Counted from the stretch's first letter, positions 16,367-29,239 are shown. The stretch: DNA of 64,000 bases from Ciona intestinalis (GCF_000224145.3 NC_020167.2:1000972-1064971); one strand, 5' to 3'. Made by a program: numbers and translations. Notes: a model not told the origin generated them from the sequence alone.

Positions 16367-18181
16367 ATGAAGGTAATAGTAGCTGGGTTCTCGAAGACAG
16401 GCACCAAAACAATGCAAGCCGCATTGACAGACCTTGGTTACAATGTATACGATTTTATGGAGAATTTCGAGTTTTTGGAAAAGGAATGGAAGCAGATATG
16501 TATGGTTGGAGGTTCGACTGAATTGTTTCGTAAAATGTACGAGAATGTTGATGCGGTGACTGATCTACCTGGATGTGCATTCTGGGACGAGATCTTAAAA
16601 GCCTTTCCCGATGCTAAGGTTCGTTGTATGAGTAATCTATGATTGCAAAACTCAGGATTTTCATGAAAGTAACGCTCCAATGTCATATAAAACACACTAC
16701 AATATTAGACTCACTCATGAGCTGGTAACCGTTAAGTGTTGACTTAATGCGGTCATTTATTTGCACCGTTTCGAAGCTATGTATAGACGGGCAAAGTTTA
16801 AAAACGAAAGATTTGATTTGTTCACACCGGCGCCGTGGCATAGTGGTTAGCGCGCCTGCTTGTAACCCAGAGGTAATTGTCGTAAGGCTTGTCGCTGCTA
16901 CCATTGTGGGCGTATGTGTCCTTGGGCAAGACACTTAACGGCAATTGCTAATGGGTTGTCCAAATTATCAGCCATAGATAAGAAAATAAAAAAATCGCCC
17001 AAAAAATAATTACGTAACGTACATGGTAACTCGTAAGCTGGCACGTGGTGTTAAACCCGTGTTATAACGACTGTCGTTTTCCGGCCACGCGAGGATAAAA
17101 GTAAGTTACATTGATTGTTCTATTTGTATTGGTATGAATCCACAATTTTGTCAAGATCAAGCCATATTCATATCATTATAATACAGAACAACTATTAGCA
17201 TGCTTTATATTCTAGATCATTTTAACAATGCGAGACAACGAAGAACAATGGTGGCAGAGTCTTCTGAAACAACATGAACAAAATACATCATTGCTTTTAA
17301 AAATATTGTTTACAATTTCACCAACTGGAAGGAGATTGCAACAACATGGAAGCCGAATAAGTATAACTTAGCGTTATGGAATAAAAATAGAACTATTAAT
17401 GAACGCCGAGCTGATATGTGTTTTCCCGTTATCGCGCTATATAGTACCACTTTACTTGATGCAGTATAACTGAATAGAATTACATATTAACAGTCTATCA
17501 TAAACGACTGACTTGTGGGCAAATGTAATGGTGTTGTATTGTTTGGCGTTTGTTAAACGTAATACAATGGGCATATTTATGTATTAAAAACACAATTTAT
17601 GTCAAAACAACACGGTAATAAATCCGCAATTTCACTAATTGTTTACTGTGTCTTTTTTTATAGTGAATGCCATCGTTGGACAAGAAATGACTCCTTCAAC
17701 AAAAGTGTTGAATGAATCGTTGTTTAAGATGGCTTATAGGCGGCATAATGCACATGTACTACAGGTGATCTTATTTTGTCTAATGTTTTTCAGTTTATTT
17801 TTAAGTACCTTTATAAGCTAAGCTTTCTTGCAGGTAGTAGCAGTCCACTTTTTAGGTTTTTAAACTTGTTTTTGTGTGCAGAACGCTCCAAATGATCAAC
17901 TATTGGTGTTCAATTTTAAAGATGGTTGGGAACCACTGTGTAAGTTTTTAGGGGTTCCAGTTCCAGACACCCCATTTCACCACAAAAACAAAAAAGGCTC
18001 AATCACGAAAGAGATGCTTCAAACAAATAATATTGCTTTAAAAATACAGCGAGAAGCTATGGTGGTAGCAGCTGTTTCTGGGGTTCTTGCAGCAATTGGC
18101 TTGTATAAAGGAATAAGCCTTGCTCGTACAGTGAATTGGGAAGACATGTTTACAACATTAAGCAGTTTATTTAAAAAATAA
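16367..18181 (+). CDS. Sulfotransferase-like P-loop protein with C-terminal anchor, copy 1
   Basis: Exons 16367-16618, 17216-17360, 17664-17764 and 17882-18181; 798 bases, 265 residues. The fold is that of the sulfotransferase_4 type: a PAPS-binding P-loop GFSKTGTKT at residues 7-15, then DLPGCAFWDEILKAFPDAK leading into ILTMRDNEEQWW (the 3'-phosphate-binding region), and LLVFNFKDGWEPLCKFLGVP near the C-terminus. A hydrophobic segment MVVAAVSGVLAAIGLYK at about residues 225-242 suggests a tail anchor, so the enzyme would face the cytosol from a membrane. The substrate is unknown. An AG acceptor at 16333 just upstream would suit an untranslated first exon or SL trans-splicing, which Ciona is known to use. 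Intron 1 holds a SINE. A tandem paralogue follows. Confidence 0.85.
16829..17120 (+). mobile_element. tRNA-derived SINE, near full length
   Basis: The head GGCGCCGTGGCATAGTGG carries an A-box-like motif (TGGCATAGTGG). It is followed by the family blocks CCTTGGGCAAGACACTTAA, GGGTTGTCCAAATTATCAGC and ACGACTGTCGTTTTCCGG, and a short ATTC-type tail. It lies in intron 1 of the first sulfotransferase-like gene. Similar to the composite SINE known from Ciona. Confidence 0.75.
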
Positions 18182-18347
18182 AAGCAAAATGCAAATCTTT
18201 ATCAAATAAATTTATTATACGATATAATTTTGTAAAATTTGGCAAATTTATTTAGCAATTATATGTAAAAATGAAAACCAAAACTTAATAAACTTCATTA
18301 GTTGAAAATATGCGTGGGATTAAATTGAAATTCGTAAAGACAAGAGA

Positions 18348-18836
18348 TCTAATGATTTGGCACGTATTAAATTAGCATATTATTAATTAACCTTTTTACT
18401 ACAACGGTCGACCAAGCTCGTTCAAAAAGACAGAAATGACCAACAAAGCGGTTTTAATTCGCCATTGGTGACTGTGGGGCAGTAGGTAGGATGTATTTGC
18501 ACATGTATTGTAATCATGAAATTTATCATGTATGAGGATTGAGTAATTGGTAAAGTATATGTGTAAATACGTTTTCTACAACTTCTGTTCCATGATTTCG
18601 ACTTGAAAACTTACAGTTAACTTTGTCATGGCTTAAAAGCGTTTGTTTTCGTGGATTTGGACAAATCGTAATCAGGCAGTTATTAGGTAATGTAAGAAGT
18701 CAATATAAATCGTAAGATGTTTAATTAAAAACAATGTTTCAATTACAATAAATAATAATTTTTGATTAAACAGTAAAATAATCGTTAATTAATCGCTAAT
18801 TAACCTATGCTTTTTAAAAAATCGCCTAAAAACAAC
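18348..18836 (+). mobile_element. Dispersed element A, copy 2 (right end missing)
   Basis: It begins TAATGATTTGGCACGTATTA after GATC, includes ACAACGGTCGACCAAGCTCG and CCATTGGTGACTGTGG, and stops where another inverted-repeat element begins. The right third of the family is absent. Confidence 0.6.
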
Positions 18837-19352
18837 GACTGTTTGACACAGAAATAAAAAAGAATAGAAGGCGCATCTCTAATGTCGGCAAAGGAGAGAG
18901 CACGATACACTGTCTCTCTTTTGCGGGTCGTTCCCGTTTACTATTGTAGTCAATGGAGTCGATGACGTTTTGTGTAGTTTTTCTTCGTTTTTTGACTTAA
19001 TTTAAAGTTATTGTGTAAAAAAACTATTTTCTAATATATATGTATTTCTAAAAAACCGTTTGTTTAAAATTTTTTATTAATTTTTTTAAATAATTAAATT
19101 TCCTAAACAAGTGGTAAACTGTAAGCGTTAACGTACCAAATAACTAAACTAGCCTAACAAACTTGAATAGTTGGTGTAGTTTTTTAAATAAACAGCTAAA
19201 ACCGTCCAAAAATACTATGCGCCTATCTTTTACAATGGAGACGAAGGGAAATGGGGACGGAGTTGGCGGTCACGTGAATAGAAAAAAGAATATATCACGG
19301 TTTTGAGCAGTTGCGCGTTCTACTCTTTTTTATTTCTGTGCTGTTTGAAGAA
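18837..19352. mobile_element. Inverted-repeat element B nested between A copies
   Basis: The left arm CTGTTTGACACAGAAATAAA and the inverse of the right arm (AACAGCACAGAAATAAAAAA) match over about 36 bases. The roughly 500 bases between are AT-rich and non-coding. It separates two partial or tandem copies of element A. Confidence 0.65.
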
Positions 19353-19364
19353 CAAGAGATCACA

Positions 19365-20134
19365 GATCTAATGCGTGAGCACGTTTAAAACTAATTAGCA
19401 TATTAATAATTAACCCTTTTACCAACAAAGCGGTTTTCAGTTGCCATTGGTGACTGTGGAGCAGTAGGTAGAACGCATTTTTTACATGTATTATAAAGAC
19501 TTAATATTATTGTGTATGAGGATTGGGTGGTTAGTAAAGAATATGTGTAAATACGCTTTGTACAACTCCCGTACCCTTGTATACTTACATTAGTTAACCT
19601 TGTCGTTGCTTAAAATCGCTTGTTTACGTGAATTTGGAAAAACCGTAGTCACGCAGTAGTTAGGTAATGTTAGAAGTTAATATTAATCATATGATGTTTA
19701 ATTTAAAATAATGTTTCAATCACGATTAATGATAATACGGTATAAGAGCGGTGCATTTAATGCGTCCCCACGTAAATGCTAATAGTTTGATTCAGTCGTG
19801 AATCGTTGTGTGGATTTCTTATCTTACCAACACGTGCCCGCGTGCCGTCCCAGACAGTGTTTCCGCTGTGTAAAGTGCATGAGGAAAGTAATCGTTAATT
19901 AATCGCTCATCGTGCGGTTTTAAATCTGAAAATTCAGTCTAAAAATTATAAATATATATTATGATTTGATTTGAATCAAGAGAATAAAAAAAATGCTAGA
20001 ATTAAGAATTGAGATAAGTGCGGAAAAAAGTCACGAAAAAAAACAACAACAACAAGAACCACTGTTCGACGAAAAAGGATCTACATGACCACTAACGTGC
20101 TCAAAATGGGTCTATATGACCACTTTCGTGCTCA
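19365..20134 (+). mobile_element. Dispersed element A, copy 3
   Basis: It starts TAATGCGTGAGCACGTTTAA and runs through all family blocks to CACTAACGTGCTCAA at about 20090-20104. The terminal block is then repeated as GACCACTTTCGTGCTCAA to about 20134, so the right end is duplicated. It lies immediately 5' of the second sulfotransferase-like gene. Confidence 0.6.
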
Positions 20135-20340
20135 AAAAAGCGAGAACGAAAGATAAGAGAGAAGTAAGAAGTGAGAAAATGGGGAGCAGCGTATAAACCG
20201 CATGTCGTAAAAAAAGAAAAGAGAGAACGCTCATGGTAAGACTTTCAAAACATTACGTACAAGCTACATACAGGTTAACCGATAGGTGGAAATCTAAAGG
20301 TACATTGTTAAGCTTACAGCAATCAAGTTACCGAATCAAA

Positions 20341-21869
20341 ATGAAGGTTATAGTAGCTGGATACTTCAAGACAGGCACCAAGACTATGCAAGCAGCGTTG
20401 ACAGAGCTTGGTTATAATGTATACGACTGGATAGAGAATTTCGAGTTTTTGGAAAAGGAATGGAAGCAGATATGTACGGTTGGAGGATCGACTGAATTGT
20501 TTCGTAAAATGTACGAGAATGTTGATGCGGTAACTGATCTACCTGGATGTATTTTCTGGGATGAGATCCTAAAAGCATTTCCCGATGCTAAGGTATATTA
20601 TTCTCGAATTGCGTAAATGTGTGAAATAAACTACTTGGTTTGTTGCAGGCTTCGGCCGTATTCTATATTGCCTGAGGTGATAAATATTATTGAAGCAAAT
20701 AGATCTTGATGAAATAAATCATATCCAAAGCATCCGCATTGTATTGATGGCTTTTATGTAAAGTAAACCGCTGTTACCCGGCTATGAAGTTTTTATTACT
20801 AAATGTTGACACTGGATGAGTGCAACGTTTAACGTTTGAAAGGGTTGCTTCAGCGAACTTTACTAGACACGCTATGTTACCAAACAGCTGCATTAAAACA
20901 TTAGACAAGTACTTAATTTCGCCACGTTTTAGGTCCATATTTACCATTATCACCAAATCGCTGAAGCACAACAATTTTAATTCAGATCATTTTAACAATG
21001 CGAGAGAATGAAGACGAATGGTGGAGAAGCGTCCAGAAACAACTCAAAGAAAACTCAACATGTACCCTTTGGGCAATAATGAATGTGTCGCCAACTGGCA
21101 GAAGATTGTCCCAACACACCAAACGTTTAGGTAACTACTTACAAAATTTATCTGTGAAAGCAAACGAATGGCTTAATGCGTATAGGATTCGAAGAAATCT
21201 TTTATATTATAATGACGTGCGCCACAACGATTTTCTAATTCTACTATTTTCTTTTCTCTGTGACTAGGCTATATTGGTGCCTTTTCAATTATCAAAAACG
21301 TAATCTAAATTTACAGTAAACAGTGCTGTTGGACAAAATAACGACTTCACAACGTTTATGAACGAAACACTATTTAAAATGGCTTACAGCAGACACAACG
21401 CGCATGTCCTACAGGTGAAATTTCCAACCTAATATGTAGAAACAAAAGTGCACAGTAGCATGCTTTGTTACTCAAAACTATTTGCTATTTCTAGTATCCT
21501 AACTCAGTTTATATCGTTGTCACGTTTGTCAATTTCTAAGATCGCGTTATTTTAAGTTTAAAGTTTGATTAAACAATACCAAAACAAATGTTGTCTTGTG
21601 TTTAGAATGCTCCTAAAGGCCAACTTCTCGTATTCAGCTTAAAGGACGGTTGGGGTCCCTTGTGTGAATTTTTGGATCTTCCTGTCCCCAACACCCCGTT
21701 TCCACATAAAAACAAGAAGGGAGAAATGACACAAAATGTTCTCAAAACGAACAAACTGTTTCGAAAAATGCAGCGAGAAGTTATGGTGGTAGCAGCTGTT
21801 TCTGGAGTTTTTTTAGCAGTTGGCTTGTATAAGGCGATGACCATAGCTTTGAGTAGTAACATTTTATAG
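20341..21869 (+). CDS. Sulfotransferase-like P-loop protein with C-terminal anchor, copy 2
   Basis: Exons 20341-20592, 20986-21130, 21317-21414 and 21606-21869; 759 bases, 252 residues. Exons 1 and 2 have exactly the same lengths (252 and 145) as copy 1 and all phases agree, so this is a tandem duplicate. The P-loop reads GYFKTGTKT; the DLPGCIFWDEILKAFPDAK and ILTMRENEDEWW regions and the C-terminal LPVPNTPFPHKNKKG are kept. Exon 1 is nearly identical to copy 1, while exons 2-4 have diverged much more, which hints at gene conversion or purifying selection on the first exon. A hydrophobic tail MVVAAVSGVFLAVGLYK is present. The frame is open upstream to 20233, but the copy 1 start is preferred. 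The gene is flanked on both sides by inward-facing right ends of element A. Confidence 0.85.
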
Positions 21870-22121
21870 AGGTGTTTTAAACAAATCGTCATATACAACA
21901 AAACAGCCCACGACCTACTAATGATATGTGGTCGGCCGTGAACAGCATATAAAGTGCAATTTGTAAAGACAAAGAAAATAAAATAAAACAGCATAAACAA
22001 AATTAAATAAAAGTTGTTTATGAAATAAAAGTATATAAATCTGTTGTATGTGTTAAGTATAAATAAATCCTTTTTACACCAAGACTTGACACCAAGACTG
22101 AAGGCATTGTCGTTAACCAAT

Positions 22122-22262
22122 CATTGAGCACGTAAGTGGTCATATTAACCGTTTTTCGTCGAACAGTTGTTCTTGTTTTTTTAGACGATTTTTTCCGTAC
22201 TTATGTCAGTTCGGATTTTTTACTTTTCTCGTATTATATCTTTTGACTAAGCCAAATTATAA
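22122..22262 (-). mobile_element. Dispersed element A, right-end fragment, inverted
   Basis: ATTGAGCACGTAAGTGGTCA followed by CGTCGAACAGTTGTTCTTG is the reverse complement of the right end of element A (compare about 20050-20104). Only about 140 bases are recognisable. Confidence 0.6.
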
Positions 22263-22900
22263 ACTGCATTTATTAGTTTTCAAACGAACGCTTATTGGAG
22301 TTAAAACTGCGCATATTTAACAATTAATTAGCTTTTTTTGTGGTGAATTCTTCAAGAAATCGGGACTTTCCCTACGGGTCAACTTCATTTTCAATTTGCT
22401 TGCAAATTAGACAAATCCTAATATTTATTCATAAATTCTACGTTGGTTATATTAGGCTTTAAAATCGAGTAATTACCTTTTACAGTTAAAGAGAGGCATA
22501 CCAATGTGAAATCAATATGTATTAATATAAATTATCAAATGTGATCTTTAAAGTTTCAAACATCGAAACAGGTTCTAAAACAATATGTGATAAAACGCAA
22601 ATTCAAACGCTGGATTAAAAAAATCGGCCGTGTGACAATGTATGGGATTAAACAAAAGTTTTACTCAACTTTGACTATTTCCATTCTCTAAACTTTGCTT
22701 AAGAAGATCAAAAAGCAGATTTGGTATAATAAGTGCTTCTTCTTTGTGAATATAAACAAAAAATGTTAAATACAGACTTTGTTATGTTTTATTCACCTTG
22801 AAAACTTGTGTTCATTTTGAAAAGTGTTCGGTGCTAACGAGTAATTCGATTATACTTTTAATTATATAGTTGACATTTTTGGGTTTACTCAATAAACTAG

Positions 22901-23083
22901 ATAGTAGGGTGGGGAAAGGTGGGACACCTTTTATTATTTGTCTTCGTTCCATTTGGTACCAAGCAAGAAACATTCAAAAGGAATTATAAAACAGTATAGC
23001 CCCACGACTCCATGTTTAATTGTTTAAAATATATTTGGGCATTATGTGCTAAAGGTGTCCCGTCGTCCTCCACCCTACTATAT
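22901..23083 (-). mobile_element. Short MITE copy
   Basis: ATAGTAGGGTGGGGAAAGGT at the left and CACCCTACTATATG at the right form the terminal inverted repeats; the interior matches the roughly 190-bp consensus in the orientation that reads CACCTTTT first. Non-coding. Confidence 0.8.
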
Positions 23084-23764
23084 GACTTAATGTACAATAC
23101 GCTACAATTTACATTTGTTTAATATAAACAGAAATGATGCTCATGATTTGTTGGTCGATCCCGCCTTCATTTATCTATAGCATGGTGCTGTTTGTTACCG
23201 GGTTTTCGATGATACCGTCTTTCTTTTCTTTTCTGAAAAATATCTTTCTGTTTGATGTTGTAATATCGGGTTGTAAGCAAATGTTTTATTCTATTCTATA
23301 CAAAAGTATAGCATTTTTAAAGCATGCACAATTTTAATATATTGAGTCATGGCTACTGCCTTATAACTGTTGTCACTGCGTATATATATATTTGTCAGTA
23401 TTATTTCTTCCATTTTTTATAATGAACATATTGACAAATACATTGGTATGCTTGTTTTTTCATGCGGGCTATCCCAGCGGTTTTCATTCTCCATTTAAAC
23501 TTCAAAGGATATTTAGACCTTTTGGAAACGTCTTTATTCAGGACATCTCATTCTGATAAAATCATGACGGCTTTATGCTCGGTAAAGAATAACTTGTATA
23601 CCAAACAATGAAAACACCCCACAAACAAATTTCGTGTTTCAATTTTTTAATCACAAATTGGTAAAAGACTACAAATGAAAGTAACAATCTTTGGTGATCG
23701 GTGTTGTTTTCAACAATTATAACTTAATGCTGGAACCATAAATTAATTAGTTGCAACGTGCAGC

Positions 23765-26700
23765 TTACTGTTGATATTTTCCAGCGTAAAATAATTCAGC
23801 CTCTGCTATCGTTTGCGGCATCGTCCGATTCATCGTCTCGGGAAGCAAGATTGCGAACAATCCTGCTAAAACGGACATTGATCCGAAAATTGAGGTTGGT
23901 AGCCACGATACATAATCTTGAAGAAGAATAATAAAAGGAGAACTAATGCTTCCGATCCTGGCGGCCATTGAGCCAATTCCAACTGCATTTCCCCTGCATA
24001 ATCAAACACAGTAAGTTTTAAAAAAGTGTTTTTTTGAATAGAAATAATTAAAACAACCTTATAACTGTTGGATACAGCTCTGCAGTGAAGTTGAATATGA
24101 TAGCGAAAGAACCAGACACTCCAACCTTGCCGATAAAAGCGAACACCACCCCAGCGGTAACCATTGCTTTAGATATAAGTTACAAAGGAATTTGTAATTA
24201 TCATTATTCATTAAGCTATTGAGAGGAAAGATGGGACAACTTTGGGACATAATATCCAAATATCCTGATCGTGTTTTAATCGATTAACAACGGTCTATGA
24301 GAGCCGTTAGGATACGGTTTATAATTACTCAAATGTTTTCTGTTTACTATACAAAGTAAAATGAGAAAATAGAATGAAAAGGTGTCCCATGTTCCCCGAC
24401 CCCGCTATATATGATTATTCACATACCTTCGTTACTGTCTGCCAGCTCGCTTAGTACAGTGCTAATTATGCAAGCTGAGCCTTGCATAATCATCATAAAT
24501 GAAAGCAGGACTTTTCGTCCCCATCTGCATGAAAAAGTAAATGAATTTAACTCGCTTTATCCTAGCGTGGACGGAAAATGACAGTTGGTATAACCCAGGT
24601 GATCTGTTTAATAGACCTTTGTTCAAGCTTATGAGTTACCATGAATGTAACTTTGTGGGTGTCTGTTTTAATATTTTTATGTATGGCTGACAATTTAGGC
24701 AACCGGTTAATGACTACCGGGTCGGAGAAATTGCCGTTAAGTTTGTTGTCCAAGACACGTACGCCCACAATGATAGCAGCGCCAAGCTTTGAACCCATTA
24801 CTTCTGGGTTAGAAAAATGCGTACTTATAACCAACTGTGCCACGGCGCCGGGTTGCATCATATACAAAACATATACATAGTAAAAAATATATACACAACT
24901 ATTTTAATTGTTATCTCATACCGATCCATTGTCAATTGTACAAAGACATAGCCAACAATTTCCAGAATTCCGTTCAAAGCATTGTTTAAAAATATGTCTC
25001 CGGCAAGGGCACCAGCATTAAGAGAAAGTCCATAGTATACCATTGAAATTACCAACCTGTAAATATAATATATAAAACAATATTTTGTGCCTAGAACCAT
25101 ACAAAAAAACGAATATAGAAATGTCATTGATAAATTTTTATTTAATAAATATTTGTTAATCGTGTTTACCAGCTAAACATGCAGTTGATGGTTATTAGAC
25201 ACATTCTTTTACTTTTAAACAGGTCCAACGAGGTGTATGTGCGTTCGGATACATCTTCGTCATTCTGAGAGCAAATATTTATTTGAGAACACCCGTGCTT
25301 ATATGGTGTTCGAACAATGTGCTAACATGCACCCATTGTTTACATGATAAATCTACCGTAGATAAAGCACGTTCAAACTAAGTTTGCTGAATTTGGCCCA
25401 ACCAGCATAATAACACACGCATAGGCACCGTATAGGATTCAGGGCAAGATGGAGCACGGGCAAACGTAAAAAAGGCTGAACTGTTTTCTAGAACTATATG
25501 CCGTTGTCAAATAAAACATAAAACTAGCTTTAGTTGTATGTATGAAAACGTGTGTACGTAAGAAAAGGTATAGGACTCAATTTGGATCCAAGTAGAGCAT
25601 GACCTACTATAATATAGGTATTATAGTAGGCCCTAATTTGGAATGCAATTAGCACAATATATGGTGGGGTGGGGGAAATGGAACAGTTAAGGACACATTG
25701 CCTCACATTTTAAAAATATATTTTGGGGTGGTACCAGGATTTTATTAGGCGATTTGCACACCAGGTGCTGTTTTAGCAATTCGAAACAAGCGAAGTAAAT
25801 TGGGACAGTACAGAATTCTTGTTTATTTTGATTAGTATAATTGGATTTATTATTATAAATACGCGTCAACAAAACAAAATAACACTGTATACGCTTTAAA
25901 AAACAAGTTTAAACTTTCCTTTTCTCTCCAACTGCTATGGTTTAACTAACATTTTACATACATTATGTTATTGTATGAAGAATTGGTATAGTCTGAAATC
26001 TAAATGATAATTGATATTATAAGAACATCGATTAATAAATATTTTTAATTAACCGCTTAACGTAATACTTGAGTAATAAATACAAAATAATAACAACTTC
26101 AATTATACAGTTACATTCATACAATAAAACTCACTTCTGCAACAACAGCATTTGTCCAATCCTTCTCGGTTATGACTTTCCCGTTTCCTTTCGCAAATCT
26201 TTCGCTTACTTTTTTCCCCATCTCATCTCTGCCGTTGGAGAAATGCCACCTTGGAGACGATGGAATCTGTTTTCGAGGATCCAGTTTTAAACGGCCAAAG
26301 AAACACCACCAACAAGGATAAACTACTTACGAAAAAGTGGATGATGAAATAAGGAATTGGTGTAAGTGAAAGAACAAAGTAAAATTGTCTCCAATCCCGT
26401 AGAAAGTAAGCGATAAGTGAGTTTAGAGTATAACCAACACTGAAAGCCGTGTGGACATGCACCCCACTTATAGTCCTCTTATTGCCCGTAATTTCAACAA
26501 CTGTAAAACAAAAGGAAATAATGAAAAATTACTTTACGAAGTTTGACAAAAAATGACGCAGTTTCAACTAACCGTATACAAACATAATAAGGAATGCTCC
26601 ATGAGAAAACGCAGCTGAGAAAAATCGAAGAACGACGAAAAGTTCGAACCACGGAGTAAACGCAGTAGCTACTCCAGATATTAAGTTTCCAACAGCACAT

Positions 26701-27492
26701 GCCAACATGGTGTTTTTTCTCCCTATACTGTAATCAAAAAGAGGTAAATGCACACCATGTAATACACATGTATAAAACAGCTGCATCTCACTAATCTGCC
26801 AGGTTGCCAGACACGACCGCACCCGTCCACATTCCAGCAAAATAAATCGACGTGGCCATTGTTCCAAGTATTTTTCTATCACACACTAAGTTCCACTAAA
26901 AACAATTAGAAAATTAAAATAAAAAATGAAATGTACACGGTTTATACGTTACCTCGCTGTTGACAGTTGACGTGAACTCAGAAGTGTCAAAAAAGTAACC
27001 GGCATCACATGCAATAGCTGGGTACGATTGGTTAACACACGAAGTGGAAGGTGGGATACATGTGCTCGTGTTGTAACCATATCTGTTTTTATATTTGTTA
27101 TAAAAACCATATATGATTCAACTAACTCTAGTAATTTTATTTATACGTACCGGTAGCAAGACTCGTATTCCCCGTCGTAGTATGGAGTCGTGTAGTTGTA
27201 CAACTGCTGTTCAGTTAGACTTGGATAAGCTGATGTGTTATCGAGTGGAGGTACATAGCACCTGTCGGATAAAGTTAAAATTTGGTGTCTAAATATTACA
27301 AGCCTAAAGTAATTAATTTGGTTTATGTTTCTTTATTGCAACTTACCGGAACGGAACTTCCGCAGCATAAAATACTGATGCAATGTTATGCAGACCTGCT
27401 GGTACACCAAGCCAATAAACCAACAAACATAAAATGATTTGATACTTTCCAAGATGGCCGATCTTGTCCAGTATTCTGTCGAATTCAATCAT
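23765..27492 (-). CDS. SLC22-type organic ion transporter
   Basis: A plasma-membrane solute carrier of the major facilitator superfamily. Twelve exons in transcript order: 27347-27492, 27151-27261, 26953-27082, 26792-26895, 26573-26727, 26331-26500, 26135-26266, 25170-25264, 24922-25056, 24427-24524, 24058-24166, 23765-23993; 1614 bases, 537 residues, all phases consistent. Family marks: the N-terminus MIEFDRILDKIGHLGKYQ, a Cys-rich glycosylatable extracellular loop after helix 1 (exons 2-3, NxS/T sites), WNLVCDRK before helix 2, IGRKNT after it, IPSSPRWHFSNGR between helices 6 and 7, MVYYGLSLN in helix 7, DRWGRK, and YPTVIRGNAVG with LLPETMNRTMPQTI at the end. OCT-, OAT- and OCTN-type substrates cannot be told apart from this. 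Introns contain a SINE and a short MITE. Confidence 0.92.
24221..24414 (+). mobile_element. Short MITE copy in SLC22 intron
   Basis: GAGGAAAGATGGGAC at the left and GGTGTCCCATGTTCCCCGAC..CTATATA at the right. The interior ATATCCAAATATCCTGATCG and GAGAAAATAGAATGAAAAGG are family blocks. It sits between the exons ending at 24166 and starting at 24427. Confidence 0.75.
24553..24853 (-). mobile_element. tRNA-derived SINE in SLC22 intron
   Basis: This is the reverse complement of the family. The head is near 24853 (CACGGCGCCGGG on plus); the block TGTCCAAGACACGTACGCC lies near 24748 and the tail block CGGAAAATGACAGTTG near 24580. It lies in the intron between 24524 and 24922. Confidence 0.7.
25658..26010. 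mobile_element. Long-form MITE fragment in SLC22 intron
   Basis: ATATGGTGGGGTGGGGGAAA at the left end is followed by interior blocks shared with the copies near 28.1 and 62.5 kb (for example CAAGTTTAAACTTTCCTTTT). No clear right end. Confidence 0.45.
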
Positions 27493-28107
27493 CGTTTTTC
27501 AAAATCGAACGCCTTAAAATTGCAAGAAAATATATTTTTATTTAAAACCTGACAGAAACGACGCTTGGATCACTGATTTACTATTTGATACATAAAGTGA
27601 ACGCTTACTTACTGTTCTTGTGACTGATGTGAGACGATTTATGAGAATGATTAGAGTGCTGTTACTGGTAGAAGTGGGTTAGATTACAGCGATGCAATAG
27701 TTAATAAACCGCACAAACATTTGTATAACGGCATTAGTTTACCCTGAATCAACACAAGTCTAACTCGTATTGTCCGGCTCATGCACAAAGGCGAAAATTA
27801 AACGCAATTAAATTTGTTTGAAAAGTACCCTTTGTCTGTTTGTGTGAATAATACAATGCATTAGGATCACCAAAACATTTGGAATACACGTACATAAGAA
27901 ACACAATAGTTTCTGTTTGCTAATGTTACACAAAAAAAATGCAAAATCAGCAAGTTAAACAGAATTTATGTTACGAAATAAAAATGCAGACCACAACAGC
28001 AAGTAATGGATGTGCACAAACACTATTCCTTTCAAAACAAAAGATATAGAAGACAAGTGCTGGGGTAAAAGAACCCTTAAACGCATATTGCTCAATATTT
28101 TCCAAAA

Positions 28108-28750
28108 TAAAATATAGTACAGTGGGGGAAGATGGGACACTTAAGCACATATTGCCAAATAATTCCAAAATCAAAATAGATGACGGTTTTGGGGGAATAC
28201 CACGATTTAGTACCAGCATTCCTTTATTAATTGACACCAATTTAATAAAATATAATAAAACACACGAGGAGTTATTTAGCGATCCACACAACAGGTGAAA
28301 TTTTACAAATTTAAAAACACACAAGATAAGATGGGAAAGTTTAACGACACTGGGTAATGTTCGAACATCAATGGATAAATATTGTATCCTACAAATGTAT
28401 ATGAACTTGTAATGACAGAAAATTAATAATAACTATTGATAAAGTTTTTATTTTTGCTACAAATTGGGTATTACTACTCTGTTTTTGGCACAAGTCACTT
28501 CTTATAAATTATCACCAAGTGCAAATGACCAAATTTCGAATTTATTTTCAAAATCTTATATTTTATTGTATCAGTATCTTATTAAAAATAGTAATCAGCT
28601 TTGACGGGCGTTTTATAAAGGCGTGATAATACTGGCGAATAATTCTGTAACCTTATTTTCCTGATTATCATTAAATGGGGGTCCGTAAAAAGAAAACTAA
28701 AAAAAGTCTCGTCTGACAAAGTGTCCCATCTTCCCCCACCCTACTATATA
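28108..28750 (+). mobile_element. Long-form MITE, both ends present
   Basis: The left end TAGTACAGTGGGGGAAGATG and right end CATCTTCCCCCACCCTACTA are inverted repeats like those of the short copies, but about 600 bases of different interior lie between. The last ~180 bases (from a TAGT..TTTGACGGGCGTTTTATA-like block) are repeated in diverged form at 28750-28925, also ending in CCCATCTTCCCCCAA. Confidence 0.7.
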
Positions 28751-29239
28751 TAATAGTTTTTGTTAATATTTAGTCGGCTTTACGCGCGCTTTATAAGGTG
28801 GTAAAAATACTGTCAAATAATTCTGTAACATTATTTTCCTTATATAATTAAATGGAGATCAGTAAAAAAGAAAATTAAAAAAGTCTCGTCTGACAAGATT
28901 TCCCATCTTCCCCCAATCTTATATATGACTACTTACGTGCATATAATCATGTGCCAATAGATACTGTATATAAGTATAGCATGTTAAAAACTATAGCAGT
29001 GGGGCAAGAAAAAATGTTTAAACTTGATTTTCAAAGTGTACAGTATTGTTTCGTGTAATGATAAATTCAATTTATTAATCAATATTAACAATGATTTTAA
29101 ACTGTCCCCCTTTTACCCTGTGTCTTTTCGAATTGGTAAAATTACATCTGTTGAAATCAATGATTAACTTCTCGTATGGTTTATTATATTTCTTTAAATT
29201 TATGTCAATTAATAAAGGTGTAGTAGTACTAATTCATAG

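Larger units (their letters stand above)
21870..23764. other. Intergenic stretch between convergent genes
   Basis: AT-rich DNA between the second sulfotransferase-like gene (+) and the SLC22-type gene (-). It holds the element A fragment and one short MITE copy. I see no other coding or RNA gene. Confidence 0.5.

Noticed and set aside
16829-16910. tRNA gene suggested by A- and B-box-like motifs
   Set aside because: The sequence does not fold into a full cloverleaf, has the SINE body attached, and recurs at several places, so it is a SINE head.
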